A stretch of 64,000 bases of DNA from Terriglobus sp. TAA 43 (GTDB lineage Bacteria; Acidobacteriota; Terriglobia; Terriglobales; Acidobacteriaceae), in the NCBI RefSeq assembly GCF_000800015.1, contig NZ_JUGR01000002.1, forward strand, positions 558,001-622,000, read 5' to 3'. Every line of letters begins with the position of its first letter. The stretch's first letter is position 1. Under the pieces are notes generated by a model. The model made no database searches and was not told where the DNA came from. It saw only the letters and a program-made list of their open reading frames with translations. The translations under genes and the position numbers were made by a program. Shown here piece after piece: positions 34,974-43,966 of the stretch.

Positions 34974-35234
34974 TTAGTGATCAGGCGATGTCCTGACATC
35001 CCTCGACCGTAAGTGAAGGATCAGCATAATTGCCGCCATAATAAGATTTACACCCAGAAAAAACCCGATACCGAACAATGTTCCCATTGCACTGCTGAGC
35101 CCGCACTGCCCATCAATCTGTTCTGGTCTGCAATCGGAGGCGACACCTTCTTGCCATATGGCTACCCCTCCTCCCACACTCAGCGCGAAAACGCCAATGA
35201 CAATGCTTAAGAATCGTTTTCTTCGTAGCTTCAC
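34974..35234 (-). CDS. Small membrane protein, two helices
   Basis: An 86-residue protein on the opposite strand from its neighbours. It has two membrane helices (FLSIVIGVFALSVGGGVAIW and TLFGIGFFLGVNLIMAAIMLILHL). Between them is a short extracytoplasmic loop with two cysteines (ASDCRPEQIDGQCGLSS) that could form a disulfide. The start is a GTG at 35234 with only a weak upstream purine stretch. No family is known. The clean helix-loop-helix pattern argues it is real, but the call is tentative. Confidence 0.5.
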   Translation of the reverse strand: MKLRRKRFLSIVIGVFALSVGGGVAIWQEGVASDCRPEQIDGQCGLSSAMGTLFGIGFFLGVNLIMAAIMLILHLRSRDVRTSPDH

Positions 35235-35280
35235 GCGGCGCCTCGCGGCTAGTAAAGCACATCATTGATAAACTTTGCTT

Positions 35281-36117
35281 ATGCCTTTGAATGATCTGGA
35301 ACAGCGCATCGAGCATGCGTTTTCGCTTGGCGCATCTGCTGCCGCCGACCCGAACTCTCTCATCGCCTTCAACGAACTCCGCGACGCTCTGGAAGCCGGA
35401 ACTCTCCGCTCCGCCGAACCCGACGCCACCAGCCCCATCGGCTGGAAGGTGAATGCGTGGGTCAAGCGTGGCATCCTGCTGGGCTTCCGTCTCGGCAACC
35501 TGATCGAGATGTCCGCGGGTTCCTTCGTCGACAAGCACACCTATCCCGCCCGCACTTTCGCTCCCGAACAGGGCATCCGGGTTGTTCCCGGCGGATCCAG
35601 CGTCCGCGCAGGCGCATACCTCGCAAAATCGGTCGTGATGATGCCGCCCGCATACGTCAACGTAGGTGCCTTCGTTGATGAAGGCACCATGGTCGACTCG
35701 CACGCCCTCGTCGGCTCCTGCGCCCAGATTGGAAAGCGTGTTCACCTGAGCGCCGCTGCACAGATCGGTGGCGTTCTGGAACCTGTGAACGCGACGCCCG
35801 TCATCATTGAGAACGACGTACTGGTTGGCGGCAACACCGGCGTCTACGAAGGAACGATCGTGCGCAGCAAGGCCGTTCTGGCCGCTGGAACCATCCTGAC
35901 GCGCGGCACACCGGTCTATGACGTGGTGAACAACACCGTCATCAAGGCGACGGCAGAGACTCCTCTGATCATCCCGTCGGGCGCAGTTGTCGTTCCCGGA
36001 TCACGCGCCATCACCAAACCCGGCGCGGAGGGCCTCAGCGTGTACACTCCCGTCATCGTGAAGTATCGCGACGAGAAGACAGAGCTTTCGCTCGCGCTGG
36101 AAGACCTGCTGCGCTAA
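35281..36117 (+). CDS. dapD: Tetrahydrodipicolinate N-succinyltransferase
   Basis: A 278-residue enzyme of the succinylase branch of DAP synthesis, using succinyl-CoA. An N-terminal helical part ([15 protein letters not shown]) is followed by a left-handed parallel beta-helix of hexapeptide repeats ([41 protein letters not shown] and similar). The G-G-V-L-E-P and [10 protein letters not shown] stretches are typical of DapD. The ATG at 35281 is preferred over the in-frame TTG six bases earlier. Together with asd, lysC, dapB and dapA it shows that this organism uses the succinylated, not acetylated, intermediates; dapC and dapE lie elsewhere. Confidence 0.95.
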   Translation: MPLNDLEQRIEHAFSLGASAAADPNSLIAFNELRDALEAGTLRSAEPDATSPIGWKVNAWVKRGILLGFRLGNLIEMSAGSFVDKHTYPARTFAPEQGIRVVPGGSSVRAGAYLAKSVVMMPPAYVNVGAFVDEGTMVDSHALVGSCAQIGKRVHLSAAAQIGGVLEPVNATPVIIENDVLVGGNTGVYEGTIVRSKAVLAAGTILTRGTPVYDVVNNTVIKATAETPLIIPSGAVVVPGSRAITKPGAEGLSVYTPVIVKYRDEKTELSLALEDLLR

Positions 36118-36150
36118 AGAACAATCCGAATCCCCCGCCGGAGAGAGCCG

Positions 36151-36879
36151 ATGCTGCGAACGCTGTTGCACGACGACCACGAGCATTACGACAGTGACGG
36201 CTTTCGCCTGCGGGGACTTGGCTTTTCACGCCTCGACGGATTCTCTGACGTTGTCTTTGGCTTTGCACTCACGCTGCTCGTCGTCTCGCTGGAAGTCCCA
36301 CGCGATTTTGGCGAGCTGCATCATCTTCTGGCGGGGTTTGTTCCCTTTGGCGTGAGCTTTCTCCTGTTGATGCTGGTGTGGTTCGGCCACTTCAACATCT
36401 TCCGCCGCCTTGGGACACACGATGCTGGAACGCTCTGGCTGAACGGCATGCTGCTGTTCGTCATCCTGTTTTATGTCTATCCGTTGAAGTTCCTGTTTCT
36501 GTCGGCCTTCGGACAGAGCGGCCAATTGGAAATCGGCAAGATGCAGGAACTAGTGGTGCTGTATGCGGGCGGCTTCGCCACCATCTACTACCTGTTCGCC
36601 GCGCTATACGCCAACGGCTATCGTCAGCGAGAGGCGCTGCAATTTACGCCGTTGGAACGAGGGCTAACGCGCAACTTCATCCTGGAAGAAAGCGGAACAG
36701 CAACCATTGGTGTGCTGGTCTGCATTGTGGCCGTCACCATGCCCGGACGCGCTGCGACCGCCTGCCTGCTGTTCCTGCTCATCGCCCCGTGGAAAAGCTA
36801 CATGGGCTATCGCTGCGGTCACCTGAAGCGATCCATGGACGCCCAGGCGGATGCAATCCAACAACCGCAAACTGAGTAG
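36151..36879 (+). CDS. TMEM175-family (DUF1211) membrane protein, second copy
   Basis: A 242-residue membrane protein with about six helices. It shares the TMEM175 first-helix signature in the form RLDGFSDVVFGFALTLLVVSLEVP. It differs from the copy at 32775 in a longer acidic/His-rich N-terminus (HDDHEHYDSD) and different later helices, so it is a diverged paralogue, not a duplicate. Starts at ATG with GGAGAG upstream, 33 bases after dapD. The role is probably cation conductance, by family; no experiment supports it here. Confidence 0.8.
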   Translation: MLRTLLHDDHEHYDSDGFRLRGLGFSRLDGFSDVVFGFALTLLVVSLEVPRDFGELHHLLAGFVPFGVSFLLLMLVWFGHFNIFRRLGTHDAGTLWLNGMLLFVILFYVYPLKFLFLSAFGQSGQLEIGKMQELVVLYAGGFATIYYLFAALYANGYRQREALQFTPLERGLTRNFILEESGTATIGVLVCIVAVTMPGRAATACLLFLLIAPWKSYMGYRCGHLKRSMDAQADAIQQPQTE

Positions 36880-37026
36880 GCAGCCGCCGCTCTGTGACTG
36901 AAGTTCTAAATCGTAAAGACACGTCCATCGAAGGCTAAACCTACCGATGCTAACCTGAAGTCCATCGGCGACGAAGACAGAGCTGCGGCTCCCCCACTGC
37001 ACACCTGGTACTGGCGATCTAAAGAT

Positions 37027-38373
37027 ATGGAAACCGCTTCGAACGCACGCTCGTCTCGCACCCTCCCGGCTTTGCCTACGGAGTTGCGATGGTTCATGAT
37101 CATCAGCCTTGTGTGCCTTGCGCTCTCCATCTTGAGCGTGGTGCTGCGTGTGTTACTGGTGCATGTGCCACAGCATGGTCTGCCTTCGGCCATCTACACC
37201 AAGGATTGGTTTGGCGATGTGTACGCCTACATCGGGAAGGTGGACATCATCCACTCTCCAACGATGTACACAGAAGGCGTTCGTTATTACTATCCCGCCC
37301 CGGCCATCTTCGTATATGTGTTCCTGCATTGGTTTGCAGGCCCCGCTCGCGTCTTCGCAAGAAGCTGTTATGCACTGGTGGGAATTGCACTGGCTGCCAT
37401 TGCGCTCATGTGTCTGCGGATGCATCGCAGCCTGCAGGAACGTGGCATCAATGCCAAGCAGTCATTCTTGTTTCTGCTTACCGCTCTCATCTGCAGTTGG
37501 CCGGTGGATTACGCATTGCACCAGGGCAATATCGAGGCTTTGCTGTGGGTGGGCGTCGCAGTGGCGCTCTGGGCCTATTACCGTGGAAACTGGTGGCTCT
37601 TCGCCATCATGATAGGCATCTTCGGTTCGGCAAAAATTTATCCGATGCTGTTCCTGGCTCTTTGTCTTCGCCCGCGCAAATTCATGCCGATGCTGTTGTC
37701 CATCGCAGTATTCGCCGGAGTGACCGTGGCGTCACTGGCCTATCTTGGGCCAAATGTTCTGGAGGCGAACCGTCGAGTCTCCGAAGGTGTCCACATCTTC
37801 GGCGCCCTGAATCTGGCACCAGCCTTTGCATGGCCGGGCGCAGCAATGTTTGAGCATTCCTTCTGTGGCTTTCTGCACCTGTTGTTGGACGGACATCCGT
37901 CCATCCTTATGCCCATCCTCAAGGTCTACCTGCCCACCTTGGGCGTTCTCCTGATGGTGGCCTTCTTCGCGCGAGTATGGAAAATGCCGCGTGCGAACCA
38001 GGTCTTGTTCATTGCGCTGGCCTGCGTCTCAGCGCCTACCATGTCGTTGGATTACACGCTAGAACTGCTCTACATCCCGTTCGCATGGATCGTGCTGGCG
38101 ATTGCGGAATCTGCCATGGAAGGCAGACGCATTCCCGGAGCAACCGCCACCATGGCCTGCTTCGCTCTGGTCCTCTCTCCGGAGTTGTTCATTTACATCG
38201 GTGGCCGGGATCTCTATGGTCAGTCAAAATCCGTTGTTCTGGCCGTTATGTTCTTCCTTGCTTTGCGCTATCCCTTTGCAGATGGCAACGATGCGGCCTT
38301 AACCGATGTACAGCATGAACAGAAGTCCGCACCCTTTGCAGTGACCCCGTTACCCGGTGCTTCAAGACCCTAA
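37027..38373 (+). CDS. GT87-family (DUF2029) polytopic glycosyltransferase
   Basis: A 448-residue membrane protein with 10-12 helices. It resembles GT87/DUF2029 polyprenyl-phosphate-dependent mannosyltransferases: an extracytoplasmic first loop with FGDVYAYIGKVDI and YYYPAPAIFVYVFLHW, then DYALHQGNIEALLWVGVAVALW and GIFGSAKIYPMLFLAL. Such enzymes use lipid-linked sugar donors to add sugars to envelope glycans or proteins. The aspartate in the FGDVYAY loop is the likely catalytic or donor-binding residue. The acceptor is unknown. It is alone, with no sugar-nucleotide genes next to it. Confidence 0.82.
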   Translation: METASNARSSRTLPALPTELRWFMIISLVCLALSILSVVLRVLLVHVPQHGLPSAIYTKDWFGDVYAYIGKVDIIHSPTMYTEGVRYYYPAPAIFVYVFLHWFAGPARVFARSCYALVGIALAAIALMCLRMHRSLQERGINAKQSFLFLLTALICSWPVDYALHQGNIEALLWVGVAVALWAYYRGNWWLFAIMIGIFGSAKIYPMLFLALCLRPRKFMPMLLSIAVFAGVTVASLAYLGPNVLEANRRVSEGVHIFGALNLAPAFAWPGAAMFEHSFCGFLHLLLDGHPSILMPILKVYLPTLGVLLMVAFFARVWKMPRANQVLFIALACVSAPTMSLDYTLELLYIPFAWIVLAIAESAMEGRRIPGATATMACFALVLSPELFIYIGGRDLYGQSKSVVLAVMFFLALRYPFADGNDAALTDVQHEQKSAPFAVTPLPGASRP

Positions 38374-38425
38374 ATGCCCGCGGATCTGGCCAACGCCCAC
38401 CCGTAGAGTGCTACCCTGAAAGTCC

Positions 38426-40087
38426 ATGGGTAACGAAACACTGAAAGTAATCCCGCTGGGCGGTCTGGGCGAGTTCGGTATGAACTGCATGGCCATCCAG
38501 TGGAAGGACGACATCATCGTCATCGACGCCGGCCTGATGTTCCCCGAGGACGACCTCCTCGGCGTTGACATTGTTGTGCCCGACATCACCTTCCTGCTGG
38601 AAAACCGCGAAAAGGTCCGCGGCATCGTCCTCACGCACGGCCACGAGGACCACATCGGCGGTCTGCCCCGCATCCTGTCGCAGTTGAACGTGCCCGTCTA
38701 CGGTACCGAGTTCACGCTGACCTACGTGGAAGGCAAGCTCGAAGAGCACAAGCTGCTGGACGACGCTGACCTAATCGAGATGCTGCCCGGCGAGAGCTTC
38801 GTCCTGGGGCCGTTCAAGATTTCGCCCATCCGCGTTACCCATTCGCTGGTGGACTGCGTTGCGCTGGCCATCCGCACGCCCGTAGGCACCATCGTCCATA
38901 CCGGCGACTTCAAGATCGACCTCAGCTCGCCCGATGGCAAGCCCTTCGATCTGCACTCCTTCGCGGAACTGGGCAAAGAAGGCGTCCTGCTGCTGCTGCA
39001 GGACAGCACCAACTGCGACCGCCCCGGCTACACGCCCGGCGAGCTCGCCGTGAAGCCGCGCCTGGACGAAATTTTTGCGCGCACGGAGAAGCGCCTCTTC
39101 TTCTCCTGCTTCTCGTCGTCCATCCACCGTATCAAGCTGGCGATGGAGCTGGCGCACAAGCATGGCCGCAAGGTCGCGCTCATCGGCCGTTCCATGGACA
39201 ATTCCACGGAAATCGCGATGGATCTGGGCTACATCGATCCGCCGCAGGGCCTCCTCATCCACAGCGGCCAGATCAAGGAACTGCCGCCGGAACAGGTCTG
39301 CGTTCTCATCAGCGGAACGCAGGGCGAACCCATGTCCGCGCTCAGCCGCGCCGCCGTGGACAACCACAAGCACGCCCGCATTGAACCCGGCGACACAGTG
39401 CTGTTCTCCTCGCGCGTCATCCCCGGCAACGAGAAGCCCATCTACAACGTCATCGATCACCTCTACCGCCGCAAGGCGAAGGTCATTCACGACGACGGCA
39501 AGAGCGGCCTCATCCACGTCAGCGGTCACGCATCGCAGGAAGAACTCCGCCTGATGATCAACCTGCTGCGTCCCAAGTTCTTCGTGCCCGTCCACGGCGA
39601 CTACCGCCACCTGACGCAGCACGTCGAAATCGCCGTCGGCACCGGCATCCCCGAAAAGGCGATGTTGATCGAAGATGGCGAAGTCCTCGAACTCACCGGG
39701 ACGTCCATTGAGAAAACCGGCAAGGTCGCCAGCGGACGCATCCTCATCGACTCCGGCTCCACTGCTGACGTCGTGGAAGACATCATCATCCGCGACCGTC
39801 GTCACCTGAGCGAAGCGGGCCTCGTCCTCGCCATCATCACCATCGACAAGATGACGGGCAAGCAGGCTGGACCACCGGAGATTGTGACCCGCGGATTTGC
39901 GGTGAACGAAGAAGGCATCATGTCCGACGCCCGCAACATCATCGGCCGCACGCTGGAAGAGAGCAGTGCAGAAGAGAAGCGCGACTGGATCCTGATCAAG
40001 GAAAAAATCCGCGCCGACCTGAAGCGCTACATCCAGAAAAACACCCAGCGCCGACCGATGATCATGCCGGTGATTTTGGAGATTTGA
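38426..40087 (+). CDS. rnj: Ribonuclease J
   Basis: A 553-residue RNase J: a metallo-beta-lactamase/beta-CASP enzyme with 5'-3' exo- and endonuclease activity, central to mRNA decay in many non-enteric bacteria. The zinc site THGHEDHIGG (His71-His76) is complete. The beta-CASP region, including FSSSIHRIKLAMELA and the HVSGHASQEELRLM motif with VHGDYRHLTQH near the C-terminal third, is typical. Length is standard. Its stop region overlaps a candidate start of the next gene, whose preferred start is 14 bases on. Confidence 0.96.
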   Translation: MGNETLKVIPLGGLGEFGMNCMAIQWKDDIIVIDAGLMFPEDDLLGVDIVVPDITFLLENREKVRGIVLTHGHEDHIGGLPRILSQLNVPVYGTEFTLTYVEGKLEEHKLLDDADLIEMLPGESFVLGPFKISPIRVTHSLVDCVALAIRTPVGTIVHTGDFKIDLSSPDGKPFDLHSFAELGKEGVLLLLQDSTNCDRPGYTPGELAVKPRLDEIFARTEKRLFFSCFSSSIHRIKLAMELAHKHGRKVALIGRSMDNSTEIAMDLGYIDPPQGLLIHSGQIKELPPEQVCVLISGTQGEPMSALSRAAVDNHKHARIEPGDTVLFSSRVIPGNEKPIYNVIDHLYRRKAKVIHDDGKSGLIHVSGHASQEELRLMINLLRPKFFVPVHGDYRHLTQHVEIAVGTGIPEKAMLIEDGEVLELTGTSIEKTGKVASGRILIDSGSTADVVEDIIIRDRRHLSEAGLVLAIITIDKMTGKQAGPPEIVTRGFAVNEEGIMSDARNIIGRTLEESSAEEKRDWILIKEKIRADLKRYIQKNTQRRPMIMPVILEI

Positions 40088-40101
40088 TCCAGTCTGACGT
40101 G

Positions 40102-40566
40102 ATGCTGAAGCCTCCTCTAAGATTGGCAATCATCTACGCGGCTAAAGATCGACCGACGCTCGTCACGTCTATGCATTACAACGAAGCAGGCATCTGCTAC
40201 GAACAGAGTTGCCTGCTCGTAGCAGATGTGGATCAACTGGTTCCAGTGGTCCGCCAGGCTCTTGCAGACTTTTCCATGAAAGATGCTGACCTTCGCCAAG
40301 CGAAACTCAGCGACTGGCCTAGCTATCGCGCTTCCGGACTAAAATCCGTTCGTCAATTTCAGAACGAATATCTGCAGATTACCGTTACGGCAACCAATGA
40401 AGCGGAGTTGTTCTATGAAGCAGCAACAAAGCCGCATCATGAAAGCGACTTAACACTCAGCGTTCTCATTAACCGTTTTGGAGATGACACGGAAAGTCAG
40501 CGCCTGCTTGATAAGCTAGTTAGCTCTTGTTATCAATGGTCGAGAATTTGTACCTACTCGCAATGA
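40102..40566 (+). CDS. Protein of unknown function, lower-GC than neighbours
   Basis: A 154-residue soluble protein following RNase J by 14 bases. It mixes strands and helices (RLAIIYAAKDRPTLVTSMHYNEAGICYEQSCLLVADVDQ, then LQITVTATNEAELFYEAA) without recognisable motifs. Its DNA is visibly poorer in GC than the flanking genes, so it may be a recent arrival. An in-frame TTG at 40084 overlapping the rnj stop is an alternative start. A strong hairpin lies inside it (40191-40228). Function unknown. Confidence 0.55.
   Translation: MLKPPLRLAIIYAAKDRPTLVTSMHYNEAGICYEQSCLLVADVDQLVPVVRQALADFSMKDADLRQAKLSDWPSYRASGLKSVRQFQNEYLQITVTATNEAELFYEAATKPHHESDLTLSVLINRFGDDTESQRLLDKLVSSCYQWSRICTYSQ
40191..40228 (+). 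repeat. Strong inverted repeat inside a coding sequence
   Basis: CATCTGCTACGA (40191-40202) pairs perfectly with TCGTAGCAGATG (40217-40228). A further CAG/CTG pairing inside makes a 15-base-pair stem with one mismatch and a 6-base loop. It lies about 30 codons into the gene downstream of rnj. It has no U-tract and cannot be a terminator. An RNA structure or a transcription-factor site are both possible. Confidence 0.7.
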
Positions 40567-40599
40567 ACGCCTAGCATCAATACTCCTGAGGGGCGACCA

Positions 40600-42141
40600 T
40601 TGAACTTCGACCAAGGCAAACTCTCCCGACGCAAGTTCCTTCGCAACACCGCAGCCAGCGCAGCCGCACTTGCTACGGCACAAGCTGCGCACGCTGCTCC
40701 CAAGCCCACGTCAAAGAAGAAGCCGAACATCCTCTGGATCATGTCGGACGAGCACAACTACGCCATCACCGGCGCATACGGCAACACGCTCATCCAGACG
40801 CCGCACATCGATTGGCTCGCAGCCAAGGGCATTACGTTCGACACGCATTACTGCAATTCCCCGCTATGCGTACCGTCGCGAGCATCGCTGACGGCGGGTA
40901 AGTATGCCTCACGCGTGGATGCGTGGGGACTGACCAGCGAACTGCCTGATGCCAACATGCCAACGCTGCCACGCGTGCTGAATGCCGCTGGCTATAAGAG
41001 TTATCTCTGCGGCAAGCAGCATTACGACTACACGCGTCGCTACGGATTCATTGAGTGGGGCGGCAACTTCAACAACAACTACAAGACCGGCGAAGGACAT
41101 CGCGATGCCGCCACGCATCTGACGCAGGCTTCCCTCTCTGATCGCTTCGAATCGTTCCATCCCGGCGACGATTCCAGCATTATGAATCACGATCAGAAGG
41201 TCACCGCGGGCACACTCGATTTCTTCGCGCAGCACAAGGACGCGGACGAGCCGTGGTTCCTCTTCGTTGGCTATCTCGCGCCGCACTTCCCTCTGACCGT
41301 GCCGCAGCAATACTTCGATCGTTACAAGGACAAGGTGCCCATGCCGGAGATCCCCGAGGGCTACCTTGATTCGCTACCGCTGAACTACAAGGTGCAACGA
41401 GCAGGCTTCCAGGAGCTCGGCGTTCCCGACGCTGTGGTGAAGCAAGGCCGCGAGTGTTATTACGGCCTGACCAACTGGGTGGACGACGAGATTGGCAAAG
41501 TACTCGCTGCGCTTGAGGCACATCCGCACATCGCGGAAAACACGATCATCGTCTACAGCAGCGACCACGGCGAAAACCTGGGCGAGCATGGTATGTGGTG
41601 GAAGAACAACATGTTTGAAACTGCAGCACGTGTACCGCTCATCGTGAGTTATCCCAGACGCTGGAAGGGTGGCCAACGCCGCAAAGGCGCAAGCTCGCAT
41701 CTGGACCTGGTGCAGACACTGATTGAAGTGGGCGGCGGCACAGCGCCAAAGGATTGGAACGGCACCTCCATGCTCTCGTGGATGGATAACTCCACGCACA
41801 AGTGGAAGGACACAGCCGTCAGTGAGTACTGGGCTCAGTTCACCTCCAGCGGTTATGCCATGATTCGCCAGGGCGACTGGAAATACGTCTACCACTGCGT
41901 GATTGACGCGCAGCATCTGGACGAACACGAACTGTACTTCCTTCCCGACGACCCCAAGGAACTGCACAACCTTGCTTCATTGCCCGAACACAAACAACGC
42001 ATTGCAAACATGCACAAAGTGTTGGTGGCAGAACTCGGACAAGACCCGAATCAGATTGAACAACGCAGTCGCAAGCAGCTTGCCGAGGGCTATCACCGCA
42101 CCGACCCCAAGCCCAATCCCAAGGCGGGCGAAGCAGGATAG
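40600..42141 (+). CDS. Tat-exported type I sulfatase
   Basis: A 513-residue arylsulfatase-like enzyme removing sulfate esters, probably from polysaccharides or other organic sulfates. A twin-arginine signal (SRRKFLRNTAASAAALATAQAAHA) leads the protein. The catalytic signature is CVPSRASLTAG, with Cys90 needing conversion to formylglycine by a maturation enzyme. Asp50/His52 (SDEHN) and the D-H-G-E-N-L-G-E-H site (VYSSDHGENLGEHGMW) supply calcium ligands and the active site. TTG start at 40600. No maturase gene is in the window. Confidence 0.9.
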   Translation: MNFDQGKLSRRKFLRNTAASAAALATAQAAHAAPKPTSKKKPNILWIMSDEHNYAITGAYGNTLIQTPHIDWLAAKGITFDTHYCNSPLCVPSRASLTAGKYASRVDAWGLTSELPDANMPTLPRVLNAAGYKSYLCGKQHYDYTRRYGFIEWGGNFNNNYKTGEGHRDAATHLTQASLSDRFESFHPGDDSSIMNHDQKVTAGTLDFFAQHKDADEPWFLFVGYLAPHFPLTVPQQYFDRYKDKVPMPEIPEGYLDSLPLNYKVQRAGFQELGVPDAVVKQGRECYYGLTNWVDDEIGKVLAALEAHPHIAENTIIVYSSDHGENLGEHGMWWKNNMFETAARVPLIVSYPRRWKGGQRRKGASSHLDLVQTLIEVGGGTAPKDWNGTSMLSWMDNSTHKWKDTAVSEYWAQFTSSGYAMIRQGDWKYVYHCVIDAQHLDEHELYFLPDDPKELHNLASLPEHKQRIANMHKVLVAELGQDPNQIEQRSRKQLAEGYHRTDPKPNPKAGEAG

Positions 42142-42285
42142 AACGCACTGCGATTTCATCGAAACGCAAGCAATGTTCACGAGATGGGAAGGCGGTAGGT
42201 GACGCAGTATCTCAAGAGATGCCGATAATCTTCCCGATCCTGATGAAAGCGCGGGCAGGAATTTCCTTGTTGATACTGACGTACT

Positions 42286-42320
42286 AACGAAACACCGCAT
42301 GATTGCTTACGTTTCGTTTT
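42286..42320 (+). terminator. Hairpin with U-tract in the sulfatase-pseudokinase gap
   Basis: AACGAAAC (42286-42293) pairs with GTTTCGTT (42311-42318) around a 17-base loop, and the last arm runs into TTTT. It lies about 145 bases after the sulfatase stop, which is far for a terminator of that gene. The rest of the 234-base gap shows no tRNA, ORF or other structure I can support. Confidence 0.35.
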
Positions 42321-42375
42321 GGTGAATAACGTGCACGCGATCCCTTGAGAATTCAATCCCCCAGGATCGTGACGT

Positions 42376-43833
42376 ATGCACTTATGGACCGAATACGAAG
42401 GCAATGTTCTTGCCGGTTATCCCATCCTCCGGCTACTCCGCTCTGAAGGCCGCAGCGCCTTCTTCAGCACCACAACGCCCGATGACCAGCCAGCCCTGCT
42501 ACGCCTGACCGAGTCACACTTTGATGAAAGCGAACTTGTTGGCCGATGGCGAAAAATCTCTGCCGTCACGCATCCCAATCTGCAGGCCATCAAGCATTGC
42601 GGACAGATCACATTTGACGGCGTGCCATTGGCTTGCTGCCTGCTGGAACCCATCGATGCCAGCCTGGCCGACGTGTTGCGTGATCGCCCACTGACACTCG
42701 ACGAAACCAAAGAAGTAGCAGAAGCCGTGGCGGGTGCGCTCGCCTCACTGCACGCCACAGAACTCATCCATGAGCATCTCGATGCCTCCAACGTCTACGC
42801 TCACGGCGAAGTGGTGAAGCTGCGCAGCGATTGCGCCCGTGAATGCATCGGCGACTTTGAAGCAGACACTCCCGAATCACATGACGCTCTGCGCAAGCGC
42901 GACGTCCGCGACCTGGGCCTGCTGCTGCTGCGTTGCCTTGCACTGGAATGGCAAGGGCCGGCGTCTATGAAGCTGCCCAGCCCAATGGATCGCATCGTTC
43001 CCAACGCGCTCAACGGCACCATAACTGCACAAGGCGTAGTCGACATCCTCAACAACTTGAAGCCTGCTCCCATCGCAAAGCCGGTGACTGTTGCCGCTGC
43101 AGTTGCGAATGAGCAGCCATCCAACACCGTCAAACCACAGCCCGCTTCGCAAAGCGCGGCGAACTCTCCCGATGCGGTGCTCGGAGCTTTGGCAAACCGA
43201 GAAGTATCCGCAAAGACTGCTGCATCAGAACCACGTCGCACCCAACCATCCGCAACAAAGTCAGACGATCCATTCGACGTGGGTCTCGGTAGCCTGCGCA
43301 ATGAACCGCGCTATCAGGCAGGCACAGAGTCCGCAGCATCCGCGATGTGGAAGCGAATGCGCCCCCTCATGCCGCGTCCCATCAGCCGCAAAGCCTATGC
43401 AATCTCCGGCTCGCTCGCAGCACTATTTGCTGTCGTCCTCTGGGTGACCTTCCACAACAGCGAACCAACGCCTTCAGAAACGCACGCTGCCGTAGTGGCG
43501 CAAGCGCCTGTGGAAGCACAGCCTCAACCCGCACAACCAGCCGCGACCAACACACCTGCACCTTCCGCAACGACTTCGCTGCTCACATCAACCGCGCAAG
43601 CAGGCTGGCGCGTGATCGCCTACACCTACAACCACGAACAACAGGCGCAGGCGAAAGCTATGCAACTGCAGCAGAAGTACATGGGTCTGCAACCGCAGGT
43701 CTTCTCCCCCACAGGTCACGCGCCATACTTCGTTGCACTGGGCGGCCCTCTGGATTCATCCAGCGCATTTGCACTCCGCAACCGCGCCCGTCAATCCGGC
43801 CTACCCAGAGACACCTACGCCCGCAACTTCTAA
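42376..43833 (+). CDS. Pseudokinase-like domain, TM helix and C-terminal SPOR domain
   Basis: A 485-residue membrane protein. Residues about 10-225 have a protein-kinase-like layout, but catalytic elements are lost. The glycine loop is ILRLLRSEGRSAFF, the beta-3 lysine is not obvious (ALLRL), the catalytic loop reads IHEHLDASN (131-139) in place of HRDxKxxN, and DFG is absent (KLRSD). A Ser/Pro/Ala linker is followed by one membrane helix (341-359) and then an extracytoplasmic SPOR-type domain (about 410-485, GWRVIAYTYNHEQQAQAKAMQLQQK and a final FVALGGPLDSSSAFALRNRARQSG). SPOR domains bind denuded glycan at the septum. A link between cytoplasmic signalling and the wall is inferred. Confidence 0.8.
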   Translation: MHLWTEYEGNVLAGYPILRLLRSEGRSAFFSTTTPDDQPALLRLTESHFDESELVGRWRKISAVTHPNLQAIKHCGQITFDGVPLACCLLEPIDASLADVLRDRPLTLDETKEVAEAVAGALASLHATELIHEHLDASNVYAHGEVVKLRSDCARECIGDFEADTPESHDALRKRDVRDLGLLLLRCLALEWQGPASMKLPSPMDRIVPNALNGTITAQGVVDILNNLKPAPIAKPVTVAAAVANEQPSNTVKPQPASQSAANSPDAVLGALANREVSAKTAASEPRRTQPSATKSDDPFDVGLGSLRNEPRYQAGTESAASAMWKRMRPLMPRPISRKAYAISGSLAALFAVVLWVTFHNSEPTPSETHAAVVAQAPVEAQPQPAQPAATNTPAPSATTSLLTSTAQAGWRVIAYTYNHEQQAQAKAMQLQQKYMGLQPQVFSPTGHAPYFVALGGPLDSSSAFALRNRARQSGLPRDTYARNF

Positions 43834-43858
43834 ACACATCACAGACGCAGAACACAAC

Positions 43859-43884
43859 GGCGGCCCACAAGGGCCGCCTTCGTT
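43859..43884 (+). terminator. Rho-independent terminator
   Basis: GGCGGCCC (43859-43866) and GGGCCGCC (43871-43878) form an 8-base-pair perfect stem closed by ACAA, followed by TTCGTT. It ends the pseudokinase-SPOR transcript 26 bases after its stop. Confidence 0.8.
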
Positions 43885-43966
43885 ATTGACTAAACTGCAA
43901 GCAAAATCGCGATATCATCTGGTTCTCAACAAACAACCTTCGATGGAAGTAGCCAAGGAGTCATCC

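Noticed and set aside
38771-40129. A 452-codon open frame on the minus strand opposite RNase J
   Set aside because: The plus-strand frame is an unmistakable RNase J with zinc motifs; the reverse frame has no motif and is a by-product of codon bias.
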